64,000 nucleotides of DNA from the NCBI RefSeq assembly GCF_000695625.1, contig NZ_JMQI01000051.1, positions 114,599 through 178,598 on the forward strand, written 5' to 3'. The notes beneath the pieces are model-generated. The model was not told the DNA's origin, did not search any database, and worked only from the letters and a program-made list of their open reading frames with translations. The translations under genes were made by a program, and so were the position numbers. Positions 53,338 through 61,161 of this stretch are shown here, in pieces (positions within the stretch are counted from its first letter, which is position 1; every line of letters starts with the position of its first letter). The DNA comes from Amycolatopsis rifamycinica. GTDB lineage: Bacteria; Actinomycetota; Actinomycetes; Mycobacteriales; Pseudonocardiaceae.

Positions 53338-55052
53338 TCGTCACCGCCGGGCACGTCGACCACGGGAAGTCCACGCTCGTGCGGCGGCTGACCGGGATGG
53401 AGCCGGACCGGTGGGCCGAGGAACGCCGCCGCGGCCTCACCATCGACCTCGGCTTCGCGTGGACCCGGATCGGCGACGAGGACGTCGCGTTCGTCGACGT
53501 GCCGGGCCACGAGCGGTTCGTCCCGAACATGCTCGCCGGCGCCGGCCCGGCCCCGGCGGTGCTGTTCGTCGTCGCCGCGGACGAGGGCTGGATGCCGCAG
53601 TCGGCCGAGCACCTCGCGGCGCTGGCCGCGTTCGGCGTCCGCCGCGGCCTGCTGGTCGTCACCAAGGCCGACCGCGCCGACCCGGCCGCGGCGACGGCGC
53701 TCGCGCTGCGGGAGATCGCGGCGACGTCGCTGGGCGCGGTCCCGAGCGTCGCCGTCAGCGGGACGACGGGAGCGGGCCTGGACCGCCTGCGCGCGGCGAT
53801 CGGCGACCTCACCGCCGGGCTGCCCGTCCCCGATCCGGACGCCGACGTCCGGCTGTGGATCGATCGCGCCTTCACGGTTTCCGGGGCGGGCACGGTCGTC
53901 ACGGGCACGCTGGCCGCCGGCACGATCACCGCGGGCGACGAGCTGCTGCTGGGATCGGCACGGGTGAAGGTCCGCGCCCTGCAGGCGCTCGGCGAACCGC
54001 GCGACCGCGTCGCCGCCGTGGCCCGCGTCGCGGTGAACCTGCGCGGCACGGCACGCGCCGACGTCCGGCGCGGCGACGTCCTGCTCACCCCGGGCCGCTG
54101 GCGCACGACGGCCGAGTTCGACGTCCGGCTGCGCGGCGCGGCGGCCGCGGACCTGCACCGCGAACTGGTGCTGCACCTGGGCACGGCGGCCGTGCCGGTG
54201 CGCGTCCGTCCACTCGGGACGGACACGGCCCGCCTCACCACGGCGGCCGCGCTGCCGCTGCGCACGGGGGACCGCGGCCTGGTCCGCGATCCCGGCGAGC
54301 ACCGGATCGCCGCCGGGTTCGACGTCCTCGACGTCGATCCGCCCGCATTGTCCCGCCGGGGCGCGGCGCGGGCTCGCGGCCGCGAGCTGACCGACCCCGA
54401 CCTCGCCCGGACTTACCTGCGCCGCGACGGTTTCGTGCGTGCGGAGGACTTCGCCGTGCTCGGCCTGCCGGAGACCGGGGAGCGCCTCGGCGAGTGGTGC
54501 GCGGACGAAGAGCGGTTCGCGGCGTTGCGCGCGCAGGCGGCCGGGATCGTGGGCGCGTGGGACAGCACGGCCGCGGGCGTCCCGGTGGAGGCGTTGCGGC
54601 AACGGCTCGGGCTGCCGGCCCCGGAGCTGGTCGTTCCGGTGCTGCGGGGCACCGGGTTCGAGGTGGGGGGCGGGCTGGTCCGCCGCCCCGGCGCCGGCCT
54701 GGCGCCGGCGATCGAGAAGGCCATCGAGGTGGTCGTCAAGCGGCTCGCGGAGCACCCGTTCCGCGCCCCGGAGGCGGACGAGCTGCGGGCACTGGGCCTC
54801 GGCCGGCGCGAGCTGGCGGCGGCGGTCCGGCTGGGCCGGTTGACCGCGGTGGCCGACGGAGTCGTGCTCGGGCCGGACGCGGAAGAGCGAGCGGCGGAGG
54901 AACTGCGGCGGTTACCGCAGCCGTTCACGGTCTCGGCAGCCCGCAAAGCCCTCGACAGCACGCGGCGGGTGATGATCCCGCTGCTGGAACGCCTGGACGC
55001 GGCCGGCCGGACCGAACCCCTCGGCGACGGCACCCGCCGGACGACGCCCTAA
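53328..55052 (+). CDS. selB: Selenocysteine-specific elongation factor
   Basis: 574 residues from ATG 53328. GTPase domain with GHVDHGKSTLV (G1), FVDVPGHERFVPNM (G3) and VVTKADRAD (G4), two beta-barrel domains, then the SelB-specific C-terminal winged helices (about 380-574, including VEALRQRLGLPAPELVVPVLR and FTVSAARKALDSTRRVMIPLLERLD) that bind the SECIS RNA hairpin. Completes the selenocysteine machinery. Its last four bases overlap the stop of the convergent regulator gene. No selenoprotein gene (such as formate dehydrogenase) is in the window. Confidence 0.96.
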   Translation: MRVIVTAGHVDHGKSTLVRRLTGMEPDRWAEERRRGLTIDLGFAWTRIGDEDVAFVDVPGHERFVPNMLAGAGPAPAVLFVVAADEGWMPQSAEHLAALAAFGVRRGLLVVTKADRADPAAATALALREIAATSLGAVPSVAVSGTTGAGLDRLRAAIGDLTAGLPVPDPDADVRLWIDRAFTVSGAGTVVTGTLAAGTITAGDELLLGSARVKVRALQALGEPRDRVAAVARVAVNLRGTARADVRRGDVLLTPGRWRTTAEFDVRLRGAAAADLHRELVLHLGTAAVPVRVRPLGTDTARLTTAAALPLRTGDRGLVRDPGEHRIAAGFDVLDVDPPALSRRGAARARGRELTDPDLARTYLRRDGFVRAEDFAVLGLPETGERLGEWCADEERFAALRAQAAGIVGAWDSTAAGVPVEALRQRLGLPAPELVVPVLRGTGFEVGGGLVRRPGAGLAPAIEKAIEVVVKRLAEHPFRAPEADELRALGLGRRELAAAVRLGRLTAVADGVVLGPDAEERAAEELRRLPQPFTVSAARKALDSTRRVMIPLLERLDAAGRTEPLGDGTRRTTP

Positions 55053-55885
55053 CCCCGTTCGGCGAGCGACTGGGTCCCGATGACGCCCAGCAGCGCCAGA
55101 CGGTCGGCCTCATCGCTGCCCGGCTCGGCCGTGTACACCATGAGCCGCAGGTCGCTGCCCGGGGCTTCGAGCACGTCGCAGTCCAGGGTCAGGGGGCCGA
55201 CGTCCGGGTGGTCGATCGTCTTGCGGGCGGCGTCGTGCCGGCCGACCGCGCCCGATCGCCACAGCTCGGCGAAGCGCGGGCTGAGCCGCCGGAGGTCGGC
55301 GATGAGCGAGCGCAGGCCGGCGTCGTCGGGGTAGCTGCCGGCGGTGCGGCGCAGGTCGGCGACCAGCGCCGCCTGCAGGGCGTCGCGGGATTCCGGCGTG
55401 TCGCGCACCCGGGTGTTCGGGGTGAGGAAGTTGCGCCAGGCGGCGTTGCGGTCGTTGCCGTGCCAATCGCCCATGAGGGCCGTGTAGAGCGGGTTGGCGA
55501 GCAGCTGGTTCCAGGCCGCGTCGAAGACGGCCACGGGGGTGCCGGCGAGGCGGTCCAGCATGCGGTGGACGCCGGGGGTGATGTGCCGCGGGACCGTGCC
55601 GGGGCCCGGCGGCACGAGGCCGGCCAGGCGGAACAGGTGCGTCCGTTCGTCCCGGGTCAGGCGCAGAGCCCGGGCCAGTGCCTCGACGACCTGGGCCGAC
55701 GGGCTGGTGGCGCGGCCCTGTTCGAGCCGGACGACGTAGTCGGCGGAGATGCCGGCCAGCTGGGCCAGCTCCTCGCGGCGCAACCCGGCGGCGCGACGGC
55801 GAGCGCCCGCGGGCAGGCCGGCGGCCTGGGGTGGGACGCGGTCGCGCCAGTGACGCAGGGCGGCGCCCAGTGCGGTGTTCGCCAT
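55049..55885 (-). CDS. XRE-family regulator with MmyB-type ligand domain
   Basis: 278 residues from ATG 55885. Helix-turn-helix at about 20-75: GARRRAAGLRREELAQLAGISADYVVRLEQGRATSPS. The C-terminal PAS-like MmyB domain (PF17765) has VFDAAWNQLLANPLYTALMGDW, NAAWRNFLTP, LSPRFAELWRSGAVGRHDAARKTIDHPDVGPLTLDCDVL, typical of lipid-binding regulators of this class. Divergent from an SDR gene with 124 bases between them; such pairs usually mean the regulator controls the dehydrogenase. Confidence 0.9.
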   Translation of the reverse strand: MANTALGAALRHWRDRVPPQAAGLPAGARRRAAGLRREELAQLAGISADYVVRLEQGRATSPSAQVVEALARALRLTRDERTHLFRLAGLVPPGPGTVPRHITPGVHRMLDRLAGTPVAVFDAAWNQLLANPLYTALMGDWHGNDRNAAWRNFLTPNTRVRDTPESRDALQAALVADLRRTAGSYPDDAGLRSLIADLRRLSPRFAELWRSGAVGRHDAARKTIDHPDVGPLTLDCDVLEAPGSDLRLMVYTAEPGSDEADRLALLGVIGTQSLAERG

Positions 55886-55916
55886 ACCTGGATTGTGCAA
55901 GCTCGCCGTCCGGTTG

Positions 55917-55949
55917 TCCTGGCACTGCCGGTCCCAGGAAAACGGGACC
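55917..55949. promoter_or_regulatory. Overlapping inverted repeats in the XRE/SDR divergent promoter
   Basis: TCCTGG-N11-CCAGGA (55917-55939) and GGTCCC-N8-GGGACC (55930-55949) overlap each other, 32-64 bases from the regulator start and 60-92 bases from the SDR start. A probable binding site for the XRE regulator. Confidence 0.45.
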
Positions 55950-56009
55950 ACTTCCCGGGCCGCCGGTCCGCGCCGATCGTGGGGGCAGAACCCGAAAGGA
56001 AGCACACCC

Positions 56010-56783
56010 ATGACCCAGCTCGCCCTCGTCACCGGCGCCACCTCCGGCATCGGCCGGGCCTTCGCCGACCGCCTCGCCGCCGACGGCTACGACCTGATCA
56101 TCACCGGCCGCCGCGAGGACCGCCTCGCGGAGTTCGCCGCCGCCCACCCCGGGGTCGAGGTCCGCACGGTCGCCGCCGACCTGTCCACCGACGACGGCGT
56201 CGGCACGGTGGCCGCGATCTGCGCCGCCGAGCCGCTGACCATGCTGGTCAACAACGCCGGCGTCGCCCACTACATGCCGCTGGCGCAGCTGCCCGCCGAG
56301 AAGGCCGCCGAGCTCGTCCACGTCAAGGTCGCCGCGCCCACCATGCTGACCCGCGCCGCGGTCGCGGGCATGCGGGAGCGTGGCGAAGGGAAGATCGTCA
56401 ACGTGGCCGGGATGATCGCGTTCAGCGGGCCCGCGGACCCTTCCGTCATGCCCCGGCGGGCCGTCTACGCCGGTTCGCTGGCCTACCTCGTCGCCCTGTC
56501 CCAGACCCTGAACGCCGAGCTCGACGGCACCGGCGTCCGGGTGCAGGTCCTGTGCCCGGGCGTCGTGGCGACCGAGTTCCACTCGCGGCAGGGCCTCGAC
56601 CTCAGCGCGGTGCCGCGGATGTCCGCCGCCGACGTCGTCACGGCGTCCCTGCGCGGTTTCGAGCTCGGCGAGGTGGTGACGGCCCCGGGTGTCGAGGATG
56701 CCGGCCTGCTCGACGCCGTCTTCCGCGCCGACCTCGCGGCCTTCGGGGGCCAGAGCCCTCAGCTCGCCTCCCGCTACCGCTGA
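56010..56783 (+). CDS. SDR-family oxidoreductase lacking the catalytic lysine
   Basis: 257 residues from ATG 56010 (GAAAGGAAGC upstream). Rossmann motif TGATSGIGRAFADRL, ADLSTDDGV and LVNNAGVAHYMPL are normal for a classical SDR. At the active site the sequence is VYAGSLAYLV: Tyr153 is present but the position of the YxxxK lysine is Leu157. The NVAGMIAF segment also lacks the usual serine. It may therefore be catalytically weak, use another residue, or bind cofactor as a sensor. Controlled, probably, by the divergent XRE gene. Stop overlaps the convergent hydrolase. Confidence 0.85.
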   Translation: MTQLALVTGATSGIGRAFADRLAADGYDLIITGRREDRLAEFAAAHPGVEVRTVAADLSTDDGVGTVAAICAAEPLTMLVNNAGVAHYMPLAQLPAEKAAELVHVKVAAPTMLTRAAVAGMRERGEGKIVNVAGMIAFSGPADPSVMPRRAVYAGSLAYLVALSQTLNAELDGTGVRVQVLCPGVVATEFHSRQGLDLSAVPRMSAADVVTASLRGFELGEVVTAPGVEDAGLLDAVFRADLAAFGGQSPQLASRYR

Positions 56784-57652
56784 ACCGCGCCGAAGAACTC
56801 GCTCAGCGCGGCGGCGAGCGCCTCGGGGTTCTCCTCGGCCACGTGGTGCCCCGACGCGATGGCGTGGCCGCGCAGGTCCGTCGTCCACGGCCGCCAGACG
56901 GCCAGGACGTCGCCGTAGAGGTCGGCCATGTCGTCGTCGCTCGACCAGAGCACCAGGGCCGGGCAGGTGATCCGCCGCCCGGCCGCGCGGTCGGCGTCGT
57001 CGTGGGCGCGGTCGACGCCCAGGCCCGCGCGGTAGTCCTCGAGCATCGCGGTGACGGTGGCCGGGTCGTGGATCGCGCGGCGGAAGTCGGCGAAGTTCTC
57101 CTCGCCGAGGCGTGCGGGGGTGTTCCTCGTGCCGACGTCGTACCAGGCGTCCGGGTCGGCGGTGATCACCCGTTCGGGCTTTTCCGGCTGGGCGAAGAAG
57201 AACCAGTGGTACCACTCGCGCGCGAACCGGGCGTCGCAGCGGTCCAGGGCCTCGGCGATCGGGACGGCGTCGAGGATCGCCGCGCCGCGGACCACCTCGG
57301 GGTGGTCGAGGGCCAGCCGCGTGGCCACGTAGGCGCCGCGGTCGTGGCCCGCCACGAAGAACCGCTCGTGCCCGAGGTGCCGCATCAGCGCGACGCAGTC
57401 CGCCGCCATCGCGCGTTTGCTGTAGGGCGTGTGGTTTTCGTCGGTCGGCGGTTTGGTGGACTCCCCGTAACCGCGGGTGTCCGGGCAGACGACGGTGAAC
57501 CGCTCCGTGAGCCGCGGGGCGACGCGGTACCACGTCGTGTGCGTTCGCGGGTGCCCGTGCACCAGCAGGAGCGGCGGGCCGGAGCCGCCGTGCCGCACCC
57601 GCAGCGTGACGTCACCGACGTCGACGCGCTCCAGCGCGAAGCCCTCGAACAC
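56774..57652 (-). CDS. Alpha/beta hydrolase (haloacetate-dehalogenase/epoxide-hydrolase-like)
   Basis: 292 residues if GTG 57652 is the start. The longer frame from 57685 would begin inside the perfect hairpin at 57674-57710, so the shorter start is preferred. Motifs: LLLVHGHPRTHTTW (oxyanion loop HGxP), CPDTRGYGES, and the nucleophile elbow AGHDRGAYVA with Asp as nucleophile, the mark of dehalogenases and epoxide hydrolases. A cap domain has HWFFFAQPEKPERV, then SGHHVAEENPEALA with the catalytic His. Substrate unknown. Confidence 0.85.
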   Translation of the reverse strand: MFEGFALERVDVGDVTLRVRHGGSGPPLLLVHGHPRTHTTWYRVAPRLTERFTVVCPDTRGYGESTKPPTDENHTPYSKRAMAADCVALMRHLGHERFFVAGHDRGAYVATRLALDHPEVVRGAAILDAVPIAEALDRCDARFAREWYHWFFFAQPEKPERVITADPDAWYDVGTRNTPARLGEENFADFRRAIHDPATVTAMLEDYRAGLGVDRAHDDADRAAGRRITCPALVLWSSDDDMADLYGDVLAVWRPWTTDLRGHAIASGHHVAEENPEALAAALSEFFGAVQR

Positions 57653-57673
57653 CCAGCACCCCCGGACACGCGT

Positions 57674-57710
57674 CCGCTGCCGCACCCCGGCGTCCGGGGT
57701 GCGGCAGCGG
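57674..57710 (-). terminator. Perfect 17-pair terminator hairpin between csbD-like and hydrolase genes
   Basis: CCGCTGCCGCACCCCGG (57674-57690) pairs without mismatch with CCGGGGTGCGGCAGCGG (57694-57710) around CGT, nine bases downstream of the minus-strand CsbD stop. It is the cleanest hairpin in the window. Confidence 0.85.
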
Positions 57711-57718
57711 GAAGCGGG

Positions 57719-57901
57719 TCACTTCTTGTCAGTGACGCCCTTCACGGCGTCCTTGATCTTCTCGCCGGCCTGCTTGAGCGAACCCTTGGCCTGGTCGGAC
57801 TTGCCCTCGGCCTGCCACTGCTCGTTGTCGGTGGCGTCGCCGACGGCTTCCTTCGCCCGGCCCTTGAGCTCTTCGCCCTTGTTTTCCAGCTTGTCGTTCA
57901 T
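57719..57901 (-). CDS. CsbD-family stress protein
   Basis: 60 residues from ATG 57901. Highly charged: MNDKLENKGEELKGRAKEAV, then GDATDNEQWQAEGKSDQAKG and SLKQAGEKIKDAVKGVTDKK, the exact CsbD pattern (PF05532). CsbD in Bacillus is a sigma-B general-stress protein with no known activity. Likely single-gene transcript ended by the hairpin that follows. Confidence 0.92.
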   Translation of the reverse strand: MNDKLENKGEELKGRAKEAVGDATDNEQWQAEGKSDQAKGSLKQAGEKIKDAVKGVTDKK

Positions 57902-57988
57902 CGGAGTGCACCTTCCGTCGCGGCGACATTTCCGGATCGGCCAGTCGCCAAAAGGGCCTTGACAGACTGATACCCACTCCGCGCGCCG

Positions 57989-59254
57989 CTACACATCGGC
58001 CGGCAGGTGGCCGCCCCGGCGCTCGATCCGCTGGATCGCCGGCTCCGCCAGGACGCCGTGCACGATCACCGACACCGCGACCGCCAGGGCGCCGACCCGC
58101 CACAGGACGTCCTGCTGCGGCAGCGGAAGCCGGTTGAGCGTGTAGGCCAGGTAGTAGAGCGTGCCGATGCCGCGCACGCCGAAGAACGCGATCGCCGCGG
58201 TGGCGCGCCGTCCCGGGGACGGCGCGCCCAGCAGGGAAAGCCAGCCCACGACGGGCCGCACCACCAGCACGGCGATCACGGCGATCACCACCTCGAGGGG
58301 CCGCAGCCCGCGCAGCAGGCCGTCGCCGATCGCCAGGCCCAGTCCCAGCAGGGCGAGCGGGACGAACAGCCGTTCCAGCTGGTGGCCGAAGGCGTGCAGG
58401 ACGCCGTGGTACTCGTGTTCGCGTTCCTGCGTGCGCACCGCGACCGCGGCGACGAACACGGCGACGAACCCGTTGCCGTGGGCGGCTTCCGCGAGGGCGT
58501 ACGGGACGAACGCCAGCGCGAGCAGCACCAGCCCGTCGGCGTATTCGGCCAGGCGCAGCCGGTCCGACGGCGCCCGGAAGATCGCCCAGCCGAGCAGCCG
58601 CCCGGTGAGCAGGCCGGCCACCACCCCGATGACCAGCGGCAGCAGCAGGTCCACCAGCACCCAGGACAGGTCGAGGCGGGGCTGTCCGCTCGCCAGTGCC
58701 AGGCCGAGCAGGATGAACGGCATGGTGAGGCCGTCGTTGAGCCCGGCTTCCGTGGTCAGCGTGAACCGGATTTCGTTGTTCCGGGCCAGTTCCGGCTCGA
58801 CGTCGGGGTGCGGCACGCCGATGTCGCCCGCCAGTACCGGGTCGGTCGGCGCCAGTGCCGCGGCCAGCAGCAGCGCGACCCCGGGGGCGAGCGCGAGCCA
58901 CCAGTACCCGAGCAGGGCGATCGCGAGGATCGACACCGGCATCGTGATGGCGAGCAGCCGCCAGGTCGTGCCCCAGCGTTTCAGGCCGAACGGGCGGTCG
59001 ACCGACAGCCCCGCCCCGGCCAGCGCGACCAGGATGCCCAGCTGGGCGAACGATTCCACCCCGTGCAGGTGGGCGGCCGGGTCGCTCCAGCCGTTGCCGT
59101 AGGGGGCCGGCAGCGGCGCCACGCCGAGCACGATGCCGGCGATGAGCATCACCAGCGGCACCGAGAACGGCCGGTCGGCCACCAGCTTCGGCACGATCGC
59201 CGCGGCCAGCGCGAGCAGGCCCGCCACTCCGAACAACACCGTCAACGACGACAA
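57989..59254 (-). CDS. CPA1-family Na+(K+)/H+ antiporter
   Basis: 421 residues. TTG 59254 is chosen as start because AGGAGG lies six to eleven bases upstream and the first membrane span follows at once (LTVLFGVAGLLALAAAIVP). About 12 spans. The key ion-binding region is LLAAALAPTDPVLAGDIG (Asp of the PTDP motif) followed by RFTLTTEAGLNDGLTMPF (END-like motif), as in NhaP/NhaG proteins. IAFFGVRGIGTLYYLAY is the conserved late motif. It should exchange monovalent cations for protons at the cytoplasmic membrane. The 176 bases to the next gene hold nothing clear. Confidence 0.9.
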   Translation of the reverse strand: MSSLTVLFGVAGLLALAAAIVPKLVADRPFSVPLVMLIAGIVLGVAPLPAPYGNGWSDPAAHLHGVESFAQLGILVALAGAGLSVDRPFGLKRWGTTWRLLAITMPVSILAIALLGYWWLALAPGVALLLAAALAPTDPVLAGDIGVPHPDVEPELARNNEIRFTLTTEAGLNDGLTMPFILLGLALASGQPRLDLSWVLVDLLLPLVIGVVAGLLTGRLLGWAIFRAPSDRLRLAEYADGLVLLALAFVPYALAEAAHGNGFVAVFVAAVAVRTQEREHEYHGVLHAFGHQLERLFVPLALLGLGLAIGDGLLRGLRPLEVVIAVIAVLVVRPVVGWLSLLGAPSPGRRATAAIAFFGVRGIGTLYYLAYTLNRLPLPQQDVLWRVGALAVAVSVIVHGVLAEPAIQRIERRGGHLPADV

Positions 59255-59430
59255 AGGTCTCCTCCTGACGCTTGTACGCCTGCCACCGCGCCAGGAGACC
59301 CGGTCGAGCGTGAAACTCCGGACGCGCCGCGATCGGCCGGGCTCCCGGAAGCCGGGTAGCGTGGCCGGAAGAGGCGCGCCGCGGCCCGTATTCCCGGCGT
59401 GCGAGCGGCGAAACCGACGAGGAGGCCGCG

Positions 59431-59775
59431 GTGACGGCGATGAACGGGACGGGCGGGCCGTGCCGGTTCTGCGGCAGGCGGCGCGACCCCCGCGTGCCCG
59501 GCCGGAAGGGGCCGATCTGCGTGGACTGCGTCCGCGCCGGCCTGCGCGTGGCGCGCGACGGCGCCGACCGGCAGAGCGGCGCGGGTGACGTGCTGGCGGC
59601 GGTGACGTCGCCGCTGGCCGCGGTGTGCGACTTCTGCGGCCGCCGCGAACGCCGGACATTCCTCGGGCTCCGGCGTCCGCTGCTGCGGGTGGACTGCGCG
59701 GCGCGGGACGCGGTGATCTGCGTGGACTGCCTGGACCACGCCGGTGATGTGCTGAACGTCGCCCTGCGCGGCTGA
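59431..59775 (+). CDS. Small protein with two ClpX-type C4 zinc fingers
   Basis: 114 residues from GTG 59431. Two CxxC pairs make each finger: CRFCGRRRDPRV with ICVDCVRAG, then CDFCGRRERRTFLG with VICVDCLDHAGDVL. The spacing and GxxICxxC context match the ClpX N-terminal zinc domain (PF06689), here as a free tandem pair without the ATPase. ClpX zinc domains bind adaptors and substrates, so an adaptor or anti-adaptor role is possible but unproven. It lies 39 bases upstream of the P450 gene in the same direction. Confidence 0.8.
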   Translation: MTAMNGTGGPCRFCGRRRDPRVPGRKGPICVDCVRAGLRVARDGADRQSGAGDVLAAVTSPLAAVCDFCGRRERRTFLGLRRPLLRVDCAARDAVICVDCLDHAGDVLNVALRG

Positions 59776-59814
59776 GGGCGTTTCCGGCCCGGCGCCGGCG
59801 GGTAGCCGGGCGCC

Positions 59815-61122
59815 ATGACGTCCACTCGGGAACACCGCACGCGACCGGAGACCGCCTCGGTCGCCGAGACCCTGCGCGTCGCGGTCCAGGTGGCGCTGCC
59901 CACACTGGCCGGCGGCGTCATCAAGCGCCGCCCCGCGGCGATGGCCGTGGCCGGGAAGCTGCAGTTCGACCGGGCCGCCGTGCGGTTGCTGCGCCGGCTG
60001 CGCGACCGCCACTACGGCCGTCCACTGAGGTTGCGCGTTCCCGGCCGGTCGGTGGAGCTGGCGCTGTCCGGTGCGGACGTGAAGCGGCTGCTGGCCGGCA
60101 CACCCACGCCGTTCAGTCCGTCCACAGTGGAGAAACGGGCCGCGCTGGGGCACTTCCAGCCGCACGGCGTGCTGATCTCGGACGCGGCCCACCGGCCGGC
60201 CCGCCGCCGGTTCACCGAGGCCGTGCTCGAACCCGGGCGCCCGCTGCACGAGCTCGCGGCGCCGTTCGCCCAGGCCGTCGCCGAGGAAGCCGGTGCCCTG
60301 CGCGGCTCGGCGACGCTCGGCTGGGACACCTTCAACGTCACCTGGTGGCGCCTGGTCCGGCGGATCGTGCTCGGCTCCGGTGCCCGGGACGACACGACGC
60401 TCACCGACCAGCTCGAACGCCTGCGGCTGGACGCGAACTGGGCGTACCTGCACCCTCGGCGCAAGCAGCTGCGCGAGGAGTTCCGCGAGCGGCTCGTCGC
60501 CCACCTCGGCCGCGCCGAGCCCGGCAGCCTCGCCGCGCTGATCGCGGAGACCGGCGAAGAAACGGCGCCCGACCAGGTGGCGCACTGGCTGTTCGCCTTC
60601 GACGCGGCGGGCATGGCGACCTACCGGACGCTGGCGCTGCTGGCGAGCCACCCGGGGGCCCTGGAGCGTGCCCGCACCGACGTCGAGGGCGTCGACCTCG
60701 CGGAGCCGAACCAGCTGGGCTACCTGCGCGCGTGCGTGCTGGAATCGGTCCGGCTGTGGCCGACGACGCCGATGATCCTGCGGGAAACGACGGAGGAGAC
60801 GTCCTGGGGCCCGGCGGGGACGACGGTGCTGATCTTCACGCCGTTCTTCCACCGCGACCCGGACCTGCCCTACGCCGACCGCTTCGAACCGGAGCTGTGG
60901 CTGGACGGCCGCGCGGCGGAGAACCCGGCCCTGGTCCCGTTCAGCGCGGGCCCGGCCATCTGCCCGGGCCGGGACCTGGTCCTGTTCTGCGCGAGCACGA
61001 TGCTGGCGAACCTGCTGCGCGACCACCGCTACGAGCAGGCGTCGGGGCCGGTGCTGTCCCCGGACCGCCCGCTCCCGGCCACCCTCGACAACTTCCACCT
61101 GAAGCTCCGGCCGGTCGGCTGA
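59815..61122 (+). CDS. Cytochrome P450
   Basis: 435 residues from ATG 59815. I-helix FAFDAAGMATYRTLALL, K-helix ESVR in CVLESVRLWPTTPMILRE, and heme-binding loop FSAGPAICPGRDLV with C383 as the thiolate ligand. Length and the long N-terminal region (VALPTLAGGVIKRRPAAMAV) match actinobacterial P450s of the CYP110/class I-like lipid group. No ferredoxin or reductase gene adjoins it, so electron partners must come from elsewhere. Substrate unknown. Confidence 0.92.
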   Translation: MTSTREHRTRPETASVAETLRVAVQVALPTLAGGVIKRRPAAMAVAGKLQFDRAAVRLLRRLRDRHYGRPLRLRVPGRSVELALSGADVKRLLAGTPTPFSPSTVEKRAALGHFQPHGVLISDAAHRPARRRFTEAVLEPGRPLHELAAPFAQAVAEEAGALRGSATLGWDTFNVTWWRLVRRIVLGSGARDDTTLTDQLERLRLDANWAYLHPRRKQLREEFRERLVAHLGRAEPGSLAALIAETGEETAPDQVAHWLFAFDAAGMATYRTLALLASHPGALERARTDVEGVDLAEPNQLGYLRACVLESVRLWPTTPMILRETTEETSWGPAGTTVLIFTPFFHRDPDLPYADRFEPELWLDGRAAENPALVPFSAGPAICPGRDLVLFCASTMLANLLRDHRYEQASGPVLSPDRPLPATLDNFHLKLRPVG

Positions 61123-61153
61123 GCCGGCGCCGCCACGCGGGAGCGGCGCCGGC
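61123..61153. terminator. Bidirectional terminator between P450 and GH78 genes
   Basis: GCCGGCGCCG (61123-61132) pairs with CGGCGCCGGC (61144-61153) around an 11-base loop in the 39-base gap between two convergent genes. It can end both transcripts. Confidence 0.65.
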
Positions 61154-61161
61154 CCGCCCGC

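Noticed and set aside
53411..57970. Very long plus-strand frame running across selB, the XRE gene and the SDR
   Set aside because: It is out of phase with selB and SDR, whose motifs are intact, and is rich in Arg and Gly as shadow frames are.
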